Positions 42,011 through 48,342 of a stretch of DNA of 48,342 nt are shown here, in pieces. The stretch lies in NCBI GenBank assembly GCA_051881435.1, contig JBJEPW010000014.1, positions 1 through 48,342 on the forward strand, given 5' to 3'. This DNA is from Fimenecus sp051881435 (GTDB lineage Bacteria > Bacillota > Clostridia > Oscillospirales > Acutalibacteraceae). The number at the start of each line of letters is the position of its first letter. Position 1 is the stretch's first letter. The position numbers were made by a program, and so were the translations under genes. Below the pieces are notes generated by a model. The model did no database searches, was not told the DNA's origin, and saw only the letters and a program-made list of their open reading frames with translations.

Positions 42011-42946
42011 ATGCTGAAATGTGTTTCACACCTCGCAGAAAAATCGGTGTTTACCGACCGATTTGTAAATGACACAAGATACCGCACGGTATTCTTTGCA
42101 AAAGCATCGTTCGGAATAAACTTAATATATGCTTTTTACAACGGATTCCTCGGTTTTTGGGAGCAATCGTTTTGGTTTATTGTCTTGTGTGCATATTACA
42201 TAATCCTGAGTGTAATGCGGTTTTGCGCCGTGATGTATGAACGCAGACAGTCAACCGCCGCCGGTAATGAGCTTTTTGTAATTCGGTTTTCGGGAATGTG
42301 TATTATTCTGCTGTCACTTGTGCTTTGCGGTACGGTATATTTAACCTCGCAAAACGCAGTTGCGAAGGCACAGCACGAAATTGTAATTATAAGGTGAGGA
42401 GAGTTGAGCTCAATATGGTTTAAAACGGCATATTTTCGCCTGAACTGCGTTAAAAATCTCGCCATACGGCAGTATGGCGGCGATTTTGTGCCTTGTTCAA
42501 ACAAAAATCTACTCGTTTTAAACTGCTCTGCACCGAAAATGCAGAGAGTACGGATGGATTTTTGCTTTTGAGACGGCAGTCGGGCTGACGCCCGACAACG
42601 GTGAAAAAGTGAAAATACGCCGTAATATCAAATTTTCGGCATATTGAGTTCGACTCTCCTCACCTTAACCATCGCAACATATACCTTTACAAAGACAACA
42701 ATTGCAATAATAAACGGTGTGAAGGTCAGAAAAACAAACTCACCGCTACTTATCACTATACGCAACATATGCTGTGCGGATGCCGCCGCGTCTATGTTTT
42801 CTCTGCAAAGAAATATGAACGCTTCTTTCGGCAATCCCGCAGAGAAAGACGCCTATATCGTAAACATAGCCACCGGGGCGGCGGTTTGTATAATCGTATT
42901 TTCATTAGGCGTTTCAATGATACTTTATAAACGAAAGGATAAATGA
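42011..42946 (+). pseudogene. membrane protein gene interrupted by a MITE-like element
   Basis: The first part (42011-42391, 127 codons) and the last part (42668-42946) are one reading frame split by a 274-bp insertion. Deleting the insertion and one TA gives a continuous 219-residue protein with five hydrophobic segments (KASFGINLIYAFYNGFLGFW, SFWFIVLCAYYIILSVMRFC, GMCIILLSLVLCGTVYL, one across the junction, and IATGAAVCIIVFSLGVSMIL). As it stands, the first fragment stops two codons into the element. Each piece might be read as a separate small gene, but neither alone is a complete membrane bundle. Function of the ancestor is unknown; it belongs to the TetR-controlled operon. Confidence 0.85.
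42392..42665. mobile_element. MITE-like non-autonomous element, 274 bp, TA target duplication
   Basis: The ends are 26-bp inverted repeats starting aggtgaggagag, matching at 24 of 26 positions (42392-42417 and the complement of 42640-42665). TA flanks both sides (42390-42391 and 42666-42667), as produced by IS630/Tc1-mariner transposases. No open frame of note lies inside. Internal hairpins include cgccatac-ggca-gtatggcg and gtcgggctgacgcccgac. The exact in-frame restoration of the host gene confirms both boundaries. Confidence 0.88.
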
Positions 42947-42947
42947 A

Positions 42948-43145
42948 ATGGCAAAATCAAAAATTGTAAAAGCTAATCAAAAAATTGCAGACAAGATTAC
43001 AAACGGTTTTCAGAAAATGACCGATGCCGTTGTGGGCGGATATACAAAAATTGAGGATAAATTCGTTGATTTATATTTAACAAAAGACGGAGAATCCGTA
43101 GAGGAGGCGAAAAAGCGACTTAAAGAAGAGCAGAAAAAACTGTAA
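42948..43145 (+). CDS. small conserved charged protein
   Basis: 65 residues, all soluble: KIVKANQKIADKITNGFQKM, AVVGGYTKIEDKFVDLYLTK and a Lys/Glu-rich helix (SVEEAKKRLKEEQKKL). No membrane segment and no known domain. The first half is amphipathic helix. AAAGGA lies upstream, and the ATG follows the preceding stop by one base, so it was translationally coupled to the now broken membrane gene. A polar effect of the insertion on this gene is possible. Small proteins of this type occur beside TetR-controlled membrane genes in Clostridia, as far as I recall. Confidence 0.72.
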   Translation: MAKSKIVKANQKIADKITNGFQKMTDAVVGGYTKIEDKFVDLYLTKDGESVEEAKKRLKEEQKKL

Positions 43146-43185
43146 AATCAAAAAACTATACTAAAAAATATGTAACTATACAATA

Positions 43186-43214
43186 AACTCCCAAAGCGTA
43201 AAACTTTGGGAGTT
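43186..43214. terminator. bidirectional terminator
   Basis: Stem aactcccaaag/ctttgggagtt, perfect 11 bp, between the TetR-controlled operon and the convergent lipoprotein gene. Confidence 0.88.
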
Positions 43215-43227
43215 CTATTTTATATTT

Positions 43228-43887
43228 TTACATCATTTCAATATCGCCGTAAACCCAATTGCCGTCATATTTGCAAAGGGTAATAATCCTTGCGGAGCTT
43301 TGCTTGTTTTTACTGCCCTCTATGGTATAGTCAAAATCAATTTCACGAAATTCCTCTGCCTTTGAAGGGTCAAAGTATCTTGCGGAGGAAAATCCGCCTT
43401 TTTCAAGCTTTGCCATGATATTGAGAATTTTTTCTTCCTTTTCCTCAGGGGTGCAAACATTATCCTCTATTATCTCGTATGTGATTTTATAATCCTCACC
43501 GAACTGGATTTTTAAAGCGTCCTCCTGAATTTCGGCTTGCTTTTTGAGGAAATCCGTATAGCAGTTTATCTCTGTTCCCAAGCTCTCCGTAAGGTCTTTG
43601 TAAACGGCGGTTCTGTCCATTCCCTTGTCGGAAATTTTGTCTTCAAACGCCTTGTCCACATCTACAAACGAGTAACTCATAACCGTTGCCATATCGGTCT
43701 TTACAACGGCGGGAATAATTGCATTTGCAAGGTCCTGTGCGGTCATCGAAGCTTCTGTTGTGGGCTCCGTTGAGGATGTTGTTTCACCGTCTTTTCCGCC
43801 TTTACAGGCTGAAAGACCTACTGCCATTGAAAGCACAAGCATGGCGGATATAACCGCAAGAAGTTTTCTCGATTTCAGCAATCTCAT
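43228..43887 (-). CDS. putative lipoprotein
   Basis: 219 residues. A basic start and hydrophobic segment lead to the lipobox LSAC, with the lipidated Cys at 28; then a Gly/Ser/Thr-rich spacer. The mature part is mostly helical and charged (MTAQDLANAIIPAVVKTDMA, FLKKQAEIQEDALKIQFGED) and ends in a beta-rich stretch (YDGNWVYGDIEMM), like DUF-type or NTF2-like extracytoplasmic domains. Function unknown. AGGGGAAA precedes the ATG. It starts 12 bp after the stop of the gene at 43900-44775, with which it is probably co-transcribed. Confidence 0.8.
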   Translation of the reverse strand: MRLLKSRKLLAVISAMLVLSMAVGLSACKGGKDGETTSSTEPTTEASMTAQDLANAIIPAVVKTDMATVMSYSFVDVDKAFEDKISDKGMDRTAVYKDLTESLGTEINCYTDFLKKQAEIQEDALKIQFGEDYKITYEIIEDNVCTPEEKEEKILNIMAKLEKGGFSSARYFDPSKAEEFREIDFDYTIEGSKNKQSSARIITLCKYDGNWVYGDIEMM

Positions 43888-43899
43888 ACCGTTTCCCCT

Positions 43900-44775
43900 T
43901 TACTGCTGAGGTGTTTGGGCTTGAAGCATTGACGCCATCATTCCCTTTTTCTGCTTGCGGGGCTTGTATTTCGGGGGATTATTGAGCTTTTCCTTTGCTT
44001 TTTTTCCTGCCGAAGACGCAAGATAGGCGTTTACCGCATAGAGAGTATCGCGGAAATCATCGTCCGTTATCTCCCCACTGCACCTTTCCAAAAGCTCGCT
44101 GTCGTTATTGATTTCGCCTAAAATGGTAACTACAACGAGGTCCTGAACATCATTGGTACCGTTCTCGTAAATATCGCTGAGAATTTTGAAAAGCTTTTTA
44201 AGCATTTGCTTATCGCCTGAGCGTATGGTTTCCATTATATATGCGTTTGCGTGATTTACAAAGAAATCCTCCGCCAAAAACTCATCGTATCTCTGGAAAT
44301 TATCCTTATACTCCTCTTTAAGCTCGGGATAGAGTGTTGCAATACGGTTTGCAAGAGTGTTGGCGTCATATGACATACCGTTTTTAACAGCCGTTCTCGA
44401 AATTGTTGCGGGAGCCTTTTTGGCGGCCTTTTTCGCTTTTTTGCCGTAAAAACTGTCAACAGTATCGTTAATCTCGTTGCAGAGCGACTTAATATCTCTT
44501 TCCTCAAAGGAGTCAAGGTCCATAAGGTTTGATGCCGACTTTGAAAATTCGCCGTCGCCGTCCTTTTCGGTTATATCAAGTATATTGTCGTGGCTTACAA
44601 GACGAACCGTGAGACTGTTTTTGGTAATCTCGATATATGCCGACTCCCCGTCCGAAAAAACAGGCGCATCGCCTTTTTCAATATTTTCGGGAACGCTTAC
44701 CTTAAAGCCGTTGGCTTCAAAGTTATCGGCACAGCCTTTTAAAATAAGTGAAAGTGCTTCTTTTCTTTCAAACAT
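43900..44775 (-). CDS. hypothetical cytoplasmic protein
   Basis: 291 residues, no signal or membrane segment. An N-terminal alpha/beta part (about 1-105; SLILKGCADNFEANGFKVSV, AYIEITKNSLTVRLVSHD) is followed by a Lys/Ala linker (KKAKKAAKKAP) and an all-helical domain (about 140-255; LYPELKEEYKDNFQRYDEFL, EFLAEDFFVNHANAYIMET). The latter resembles the DUF7674 type, with low certainty. The basic tail KYKPRKQKKGMMASMLQAQ may bind nucleic acid or membrane. ATGAGGT precedes the ATG. It is co-oriented with the lipoprotein gene. Confidence 0.7.
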   Translation of the reverse strand: MFERKEALSLILKGCADNFEANGFKVSVPENIEKGDAPVFSDGESAYIEITKNSLTVRLVSHDNILDITEKDGDGEFSKSASNLMDLDSFEERDIKSLCNEINDTVDSFYGKKAKKAAKKAPATISRTAVKNGMSYDANTLANRIATLYPELKEEYKDNFQRYDEFLAEDFFVNHANAYIMETIRSGDKQMLKKLFKILSDIYENGTNDVQDLVVVTILGEINNDSELLERCSGEITDDDFRDTLYAVNAYLASSAGKKAKEKLNNPPKYKPRKQKKGMMASMLQAQTPQQ

Positions 44776-44860
44776 AGCTTTACCTCATTAAAACATAGTA
44801 TTTCTCATATAATATAACACATTTATCGCCGTTTGTCATTAAAAATTTTTGAACATTTGA

Positions 44861-44889
44861 TTGATAAGTAAAATATAATATGGTATAAT
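44861..44889 (+). promoter_or_regulatory. promoter of the ddl-argS operon
   Basis: TTGATA, 17-bp spacer, TATAAT with a TGG extension directly before the -10. It lies 31 bp before the ddl start. Confidence 0.82.
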
Positions 44890-44920
44890 TTTATGAATTT
44901 CTGTTTTCGGAGTGATATTT

Positions 44921-46003
44921 ATGAAAAACGCTCTCATCATTTTCGGCGGTGTTTCCTCGGAGCACGATATTTCTCTGCTCTCCGCTTCTTCGGTTATAAG
45001 AAACATTCCCAAGGACAAATATAATGTTATTATGCTGGGAATTACAAAGCAGGGCGAGATGTATTTGTATAACGGGGATTTTAAAAATTTGCCGGGGGAC
45101 AAATGGCTCAGTGACAAGACTTTGCTTAAAAAAGCGGTAATTTCAACCGACAGAAATGACAGAGGTATTATAGTTTTTCAGGAAAACGGATTTGAAAAAA
45201 TTAAAATTGATGTTTGCTTTCCCGTGCTCCACGGAAAAAACGGTGAGGACGGCACAATGCAGGGGCTTTTAACCGTTGCGGGTATTCCCTTTGTGGGTTG
45301 CGGCACAATGGCATCCGCCGTTTGTATGGATAAAGCCATGACAAACAGCATTTGCGATATAAACGGTATTCCCCAGGCGAAGTGGAAATACATAACGCTT
45401 CACGATTTTACATTAAGAGGCAGGGAATTTGCCCGCGAATGTGAAGAATATCTCGGACTGCCCGTATTCATTAAGCCTGCCAACGCAGGCTCCTCGGTGG
45501 GTGTTAGCAAGGCAAAAACCGTTGACGAAATTTATTCCGCACTTGAATATGCTTTCGGATTTGACGACAGAGTTGTGGTAGAAGAAGGCATTGACGGCGC
45601 AGAGGTTGAATGTGCCGTTATGGGCAACGACGAGCCCTTTGCAGGTGAGGTTGGCGAAATTGAGCCCTGCAACGAGTTTTATGATTTTGACGCAAAGTAT
45701 ATCGACAACAAGAGCGGGTTACATATTCCCGCAAGACTTTCGGAAGAAAAGCGCGAAGAAATCCGTGCTCTTGCAGTTAAAGCATACAAGGCGTGGGGCT
45801 GTTCGGGTCTTGCCAGAGTTGACTTTTTCGTAAAACGCAGTGACGAAAGCGTGCTTTTAAATGAGCCTAACACAATTCCCGGCTTTACCTCAATCAGTAT
45901 GTATCCCATGCTTATGGACAAAGCAGGAATTTCCTACGGCGAGCTTATTGACAAACTTTGCACTTTTGCAATTGAAAAGTGGGAAAAGGAATTTTCAAAA
46001 TGA
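44921..46003 (+). CDS. ddl: D-alanine--D-alanine ligase
   Basis: 360 residues of the ATP-grasp family; makes the D-Ala-D-Ala dipeptide for peptidoglycan in the cytoplasm. IIFGGVSSEHDISLLSA is the N-terminal motif, VFIKPANAGSSVGVSKA the ATP loop, EFYDFDAKYIDNKSGLHIPA the omega loop, and LLNEPNTIPGFTSISMYP the C-terminal metal and substrate site. The Tyr in the omega loop fits D-Ala rather than D-lactate specificity. CGGAGTGAT precedes the ATG. It overlaps the DUF1934 gene by 4 nt. Confidence 0.95.
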   Translation: MKNALIIFGGVSSEHDISLLSASSVIRNIPKDKYNVIMLGITKQGEMYLYNGDFKNLPGDKWLSDKTLLKKAVISTDRNDRGIIVFQENGFEKIKIDVCFPVLHGKNGEDGTMQGLLTVAGIPFVGCGTMASAVCMDKAMTNSICDINGIPQAKWKYITLHDFTLRGREFARECEEYLGLPVFIKPANAGSSVGVSKAKTVDEIYSALEYAFGFDDRVVVEEGIDGAEVECAVMGNDEPFAGEVGEIEPCNEFYDFDAKYIDNKSGLHIPARLSEEKREEIRALAVKAYKAWGCSGLARVDFFVKRSDESVLLNEPNTIPGFTSISMYPMLMDKAGISYGELIDKLCTFAIEKWEKEFSK

Positions 46004-46422
46004 AAAAGGACGCAGTAATTAAAATTGTCAGTATTCAAGCTACCGACGAAGGCAGAGATACGGCTGAAATGACCGTTGCAGGCACAGTCTGCCACGAAAA
46101 CGGCACAAGCGTTATTGAATACATTGAGGATAATGAAGAAACGGGCGAGGAGCGCACAAGTCTTACCGTTACGGACGGAGCGGCAGTAAGCATAGTCCGC
46201 GAGGGGCAGTTCAGCTCGGAAATGTGCGTTGAGAAAAACCGCCGCCACCATACATATTACAAAACTCCCTACGGTGAGTTTACTATGGGGATTTACGGAA
46301 ATGATGTAAACTGGTTCAGAAACGGCACAAAAAGCGTGCTCAAAATGAAATATACCTTGGATTTTAACAACGGCTATGTTTCGGAAAACAGTATGAATAT
46401 TTACATTGATGAAAAGCAGTAA
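46000..46422 (+). CDS. DUF1934 (YwiB-like) protein
   Basis: 140 residues, a calycin-like small beta-barrel. IKIVSIQATDEGRDTAEMTV, IEYIEDNEETGEERTSL and YGEFTMGIYGNDVNWFRNG are recognisable. It overlaps ddl (ATGA) and ends 18 bp before argS, the same order as ywiB-argS in Bacillus, which supports the assignment. Biochemical role unknown; a lipid or small-ligand binder is inferred from the fold. Confidence 0.88.
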   Translation: MKKDAVIKIVSIQATDEGRDTAEMTVAGTVCHENGTSVIEYIEDNEETGEERTSLTVTDGAAVSIVREGQFSSEMCVEKNRRHHTYYKTPYGEFTMGIYGNDVNWFRNGTKSVLKMKYTLDFNNGYVSENSMNIYIDEKQ

Positions 46423-46440
46423 GTAGAAAGGAACGGAAAA

Positions 46441-48183
46441 ATGTCAGATACAGTAAAAAAAGCGACAGATCAACTGCATACTCTTATAATCGACGCTCTG
46501 GGCAGAGCCGTAGCAGAGGGTGAACTGCCCGAGGAGGCAATTCCCTCTTTTAACATTGAAATTCCCGCGAACCGTGACAACGGCGACTATTCAACAAACC
46601 TTGCGTTCGTTTGCGCAAAGGCTTTCCGCTGTGCGCCGAGAAAAATTGCCGACGCAGTGGCAAAATACATTGATTTGAACGGCACATATTTTTCCGATTG
46701 CTCCGTTGCAGGTGCAGGCTTTATCAATTTTACCCTTGCAGGGGAATTTTATGCCGATGTTCTTCTCGACATAAAAAATTCAGGTGAAAATTACGGCAGA
46801 AGCGATTATGGCAAGGGCAAAAGGGTAAATGTTGAATTTGTTTCGGCAAACCCCACAGGTCCTATGCACATCGGCAACGCAAGAGGCGGCGCTTTGGGCG
46901 ACTGTCTTGCGGCGGTGCTTTCGGCGGCAGGCTATGAGGTTGAGAGAGAATTTTACATTAACGACGCAGGCAATCAGATTGAAAAATTCGGAATGTCACT
47001 TGATATACGCTATCAACAGCTCCATTTGGGCGAAAATGCCCCCGAGCTGCCCGAGGACAGTTATCACGGTGCTGATATTATTGAGCGTGCAAAGGAATTT
47101 TCCGAAGTTTACGGTGATGAGTATATAAACAAGAGTGAGGCAGAGCGTAGAAAAACGCTTGTTGATTTTGCGTTGCCTAAAAACATCGAGGGACTTAAAA
47201 CGGCTCTGGGCGCATACCGCATAAACTATGACACATGGTTCCATGAAAGCGAACTGCACAAGGGCGCTATTAAAGAGGTTGTAGATACTCTCACAGCCAA
47301 CGGTATGACATATGAAAAGGACGGCGCTCTTTGGTACAAGAACAAAGAAGTGCAGACGAAAAAGCTTTTGTCCCAGGGTAAAACACAGGAACAGATTGAC
47401 AAGCTTGAATTAAAGGACGATGTGCTTATCCGTCAAAACGGCAATCCCACATATTTTGCCGCTGATATTGCATATCACCGCAACAAGCTTGTTGACCGTG
47501 GCTTTGACAAGGCTATTGATGTTTGGGGAGCAGACCATCACGGTCATGTTGCCCGTCTTAAAGGTGCTCTTGACTCCATAGGACTTGACGGCGACCGTCT
47601 TGATATAGTGCTTATGCAGCTTGTAAATCTTGTTAAGGACGGAAAGCCCGTTAAGGTTTCAAAGCGTAGCGGCAACGCCATTACCCTTGTTGATTTGCTT
47701 GACGAGGTTCCCGTTGACGCCGCAAGATTCTTTTTCAATCTCCGTGAGCCCGGCTCAACAATCGACTTTGATTTGGGGCTTGCGGTAAGCGAAAACTCAC
47801 AAAACCCCGTGTATTACTGCCAATACGCCAATGCCCGTATCCACAGTATTATTCGTAAGGTGGAGGCAGACGGCATCTCGTTGCGTGACTGCACAAGAGA
47901 TGAGCTGAAAATGCTTACAGCGCCCGAAGAAATCGAGCTTATCCGTCACCTTGCCGCATTTACGGAAGAAATTGTTTCGGCGGCTAAAAATTATGACCCT
48001 GCAAAGATTACACGCTATTGCATAGATTTGGCAACGCTTTTCCATAAATTCTATAACGCCTGCCGTGTTGCGGTAGAGGACGAAAAGCTTATGCAGGCGC
48101 GCCTTACTCTTTGCTCCTGCGTATCAATGGTGCTTACAAACATTCTCACAATGTTCCGCATCTCCGCACCTGAGTCGATGTAA
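46441..48183 (+). CDS. argS: arginyl-tRNA synthetase
   Basis: 580 residues, class I; charges tRNA-Arg. The N-terminal Add-1 domain is about 1-115. FVSANPTGPMHIGNARGG holds the HIGH-type motif (HIGN, 143-146), GADHHGHVARLKGAL the core, and KPVKVSKRSGN the KMSKS-equivalent (VSKRS). The C-terminal DALR domain starts near QNPVYYCQYANARIHSII. GAAAGGAACGG precedes the ATG. Last gene of the ddl-DUF1934-argS operon, closed by a terminator. Confidence 0.97.
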   Translation: MSDTVKKATDQLHTLIIDALGRAVAEGELPEEAIPSFNIEIPANRDNGDYSTNLAFVCAKAFRCAPRKIADAVAKYIDLNGTYFSDCSVAGAGFINFTLAGEFYADVLLDIKNSGENYGRSDYGKGKRVNVEFVSANPTGPMHIGNARGGALGDCLAAVLSAAGYEVEREFYINDAGNQIEKFGMSLDIRYQQLHLGENAPELPEDSYHGADIIERAKEFSEVYGDEYINKSEAERRKTLVDFALPKNIEGLKTALGAYRINYDTWFHESELHKGAIKEVVDTLTANGMTYEKDGALWYKNKEVQTKKLLSQGKTQEQIDKLELKDDVLIRQNGNPTYFAADIAYHRNKLVDRGFDKAIDVWGADHHGHVARLKGALDSIGLDGDRLDIVLMQLVNLVKDGKPVKVSKRSGNAITLVDLLDEVPVDAARFFFNLREPGSTIDFDLGLAVSENSQNPVYYCQYANARIHSIIRKVEADGISLRDCTRDELKMLTAPEEIELIRHLAAFTEEIVSAAKNYDPAKITRYCIDLATLFHKFYNACRVAVEDEKLMQARLTLCSCVSMVLTNILTMFRISAPESM

Positions 48184-48205
48184 GTTAATTTGAATTTAAT
48201 ATACG

Positions 48206-48241
48206 AAACAGCCCGGCATAGATTATGTCGGGCTGTTTTTT
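48206..48241 (+). terminator. terminator of argS
   Basis: Stem aaacagcccggcata/tatgtcgggctgttt with one G-T pair and a 3-nt loop, followed by a T run. Confidence 0.92.
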
Positions 48242-48288
48242 TATTGTGAAAACATAATATTCTATTTAGCTCGTAGGGGCGATTCACT

Positions 48289-48342
48289 TGTCAAGAGTAA
48301 CATGGTATACACCTGTGTAAGGACATGGTATACACATTATGC
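48289..48342. mobile_element. putative transposable-element end (right edge of window)
   Basis: acatggtatacac occurs twice (48300-48312 and 48323-48335), a 23-nt period, the same as at the other edge of the window in inverted orientation. The flank immediately before it, gtaggggcgattcac (48274-48288), is the first half of the palindromic gcgattcgtgaatcgc repeat, and the homology stops exactly where the element-like sequence begins. No transposase is included. Confidence 0.5.

Noticed and set aside
42011..42946. Two independent small membrane-protein genes
   Set aside because: Both fragments are in the same frame after exact removal of an element with inverted ends and a TA duplication, so a single split gene is the better reading.

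Overview
The window reads as a chromosomal piece of a gut- or rumen-type Clostridia (Bacillota, probably the Oscillospiraceae/Ruminococcaceae neighbourhood). The basis is strong AGGAGG/GGTGAT ribosome binding sites, several TTG starts, sigma-A promoters of the TTGACA-N17-TATAAT type, Firmicutes-style housekeeping genes (rpsU, acpP, ywiB-like gene next to argS, YqeG phosphatase, short ProRS), moderate GC, and many GC-rich palindromic intergenic repeats of the kind seen in such genomes. The exact taxon is inference.

Layout. 1-130 and 48289-48342 look like the two inverted ends of one kind of transposable element. 269-3921 is an ECF-like sigma factor overlapping a 1035-residue one-pass membrane protein with Ig-like ectodomains (a putative anti-sigma/surface sensor), followed by a convergent GH28 pectinase-like gene. 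5.3-9.6 kb is repeat-rich, with a zinc-ribbon membrane protein, a divergent XRE regulator, an orphan GHKL ATPase and gapA. 9635-19196 is a fucose module: fucA-fucU-FGGY kinase-fucI on the minus strand, a divergent AraC regulator with a GH95-like hydrolase, and a second GH95/DUF5703-like hydrolase in convergent orientation. 19.2-23.5 kb holds a CPA2 antiporter with a small PII-like gene, an RluA pseudouridine synthase, and a PlsC-like acyltransferase with a zinc ribbon.

23.7-33.2 kb is a long minus-strand run: TVP38-like protein, galK, two M42 peptidases, a GNAT acetyltransferase, a PLP lyase, a phosphohexomutase, acpP and proS. 33.3-38.2 kb carries a D-2-hydroxyacid dehydrogenase, a candidate small RNA, rpsU, yqeG, an M24 peptidase, a small tail-anchored protein, an AT-rich gap and an OGG1-type glycosylase. 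38.4-40.8 kb is an AT-richer accessory pair: a P-loop kinase with a zinc ribbon, and an EEP nuclease. 40.9-43.2 kb is a TetR-controlled membrane-protein operon in which one gene is split by a 274-bp MITE-like element; removing the element plus one TA restores an in-frame 219-residue protein. 43.2-48.2 kb has a lipoprotein, an unknown protein, ddl, a DUF1934 gene and argS.

Functionally the left half points to use of plant or mucin glycans (pectin fragments, fucosides, galactose) feeding glycolysis through cytoplasmic enzymes. No sugar transporter and no lactaldehyde reductase lie in the window. No tRNA, rRNA, CRISPR array or prophage genes were seen.
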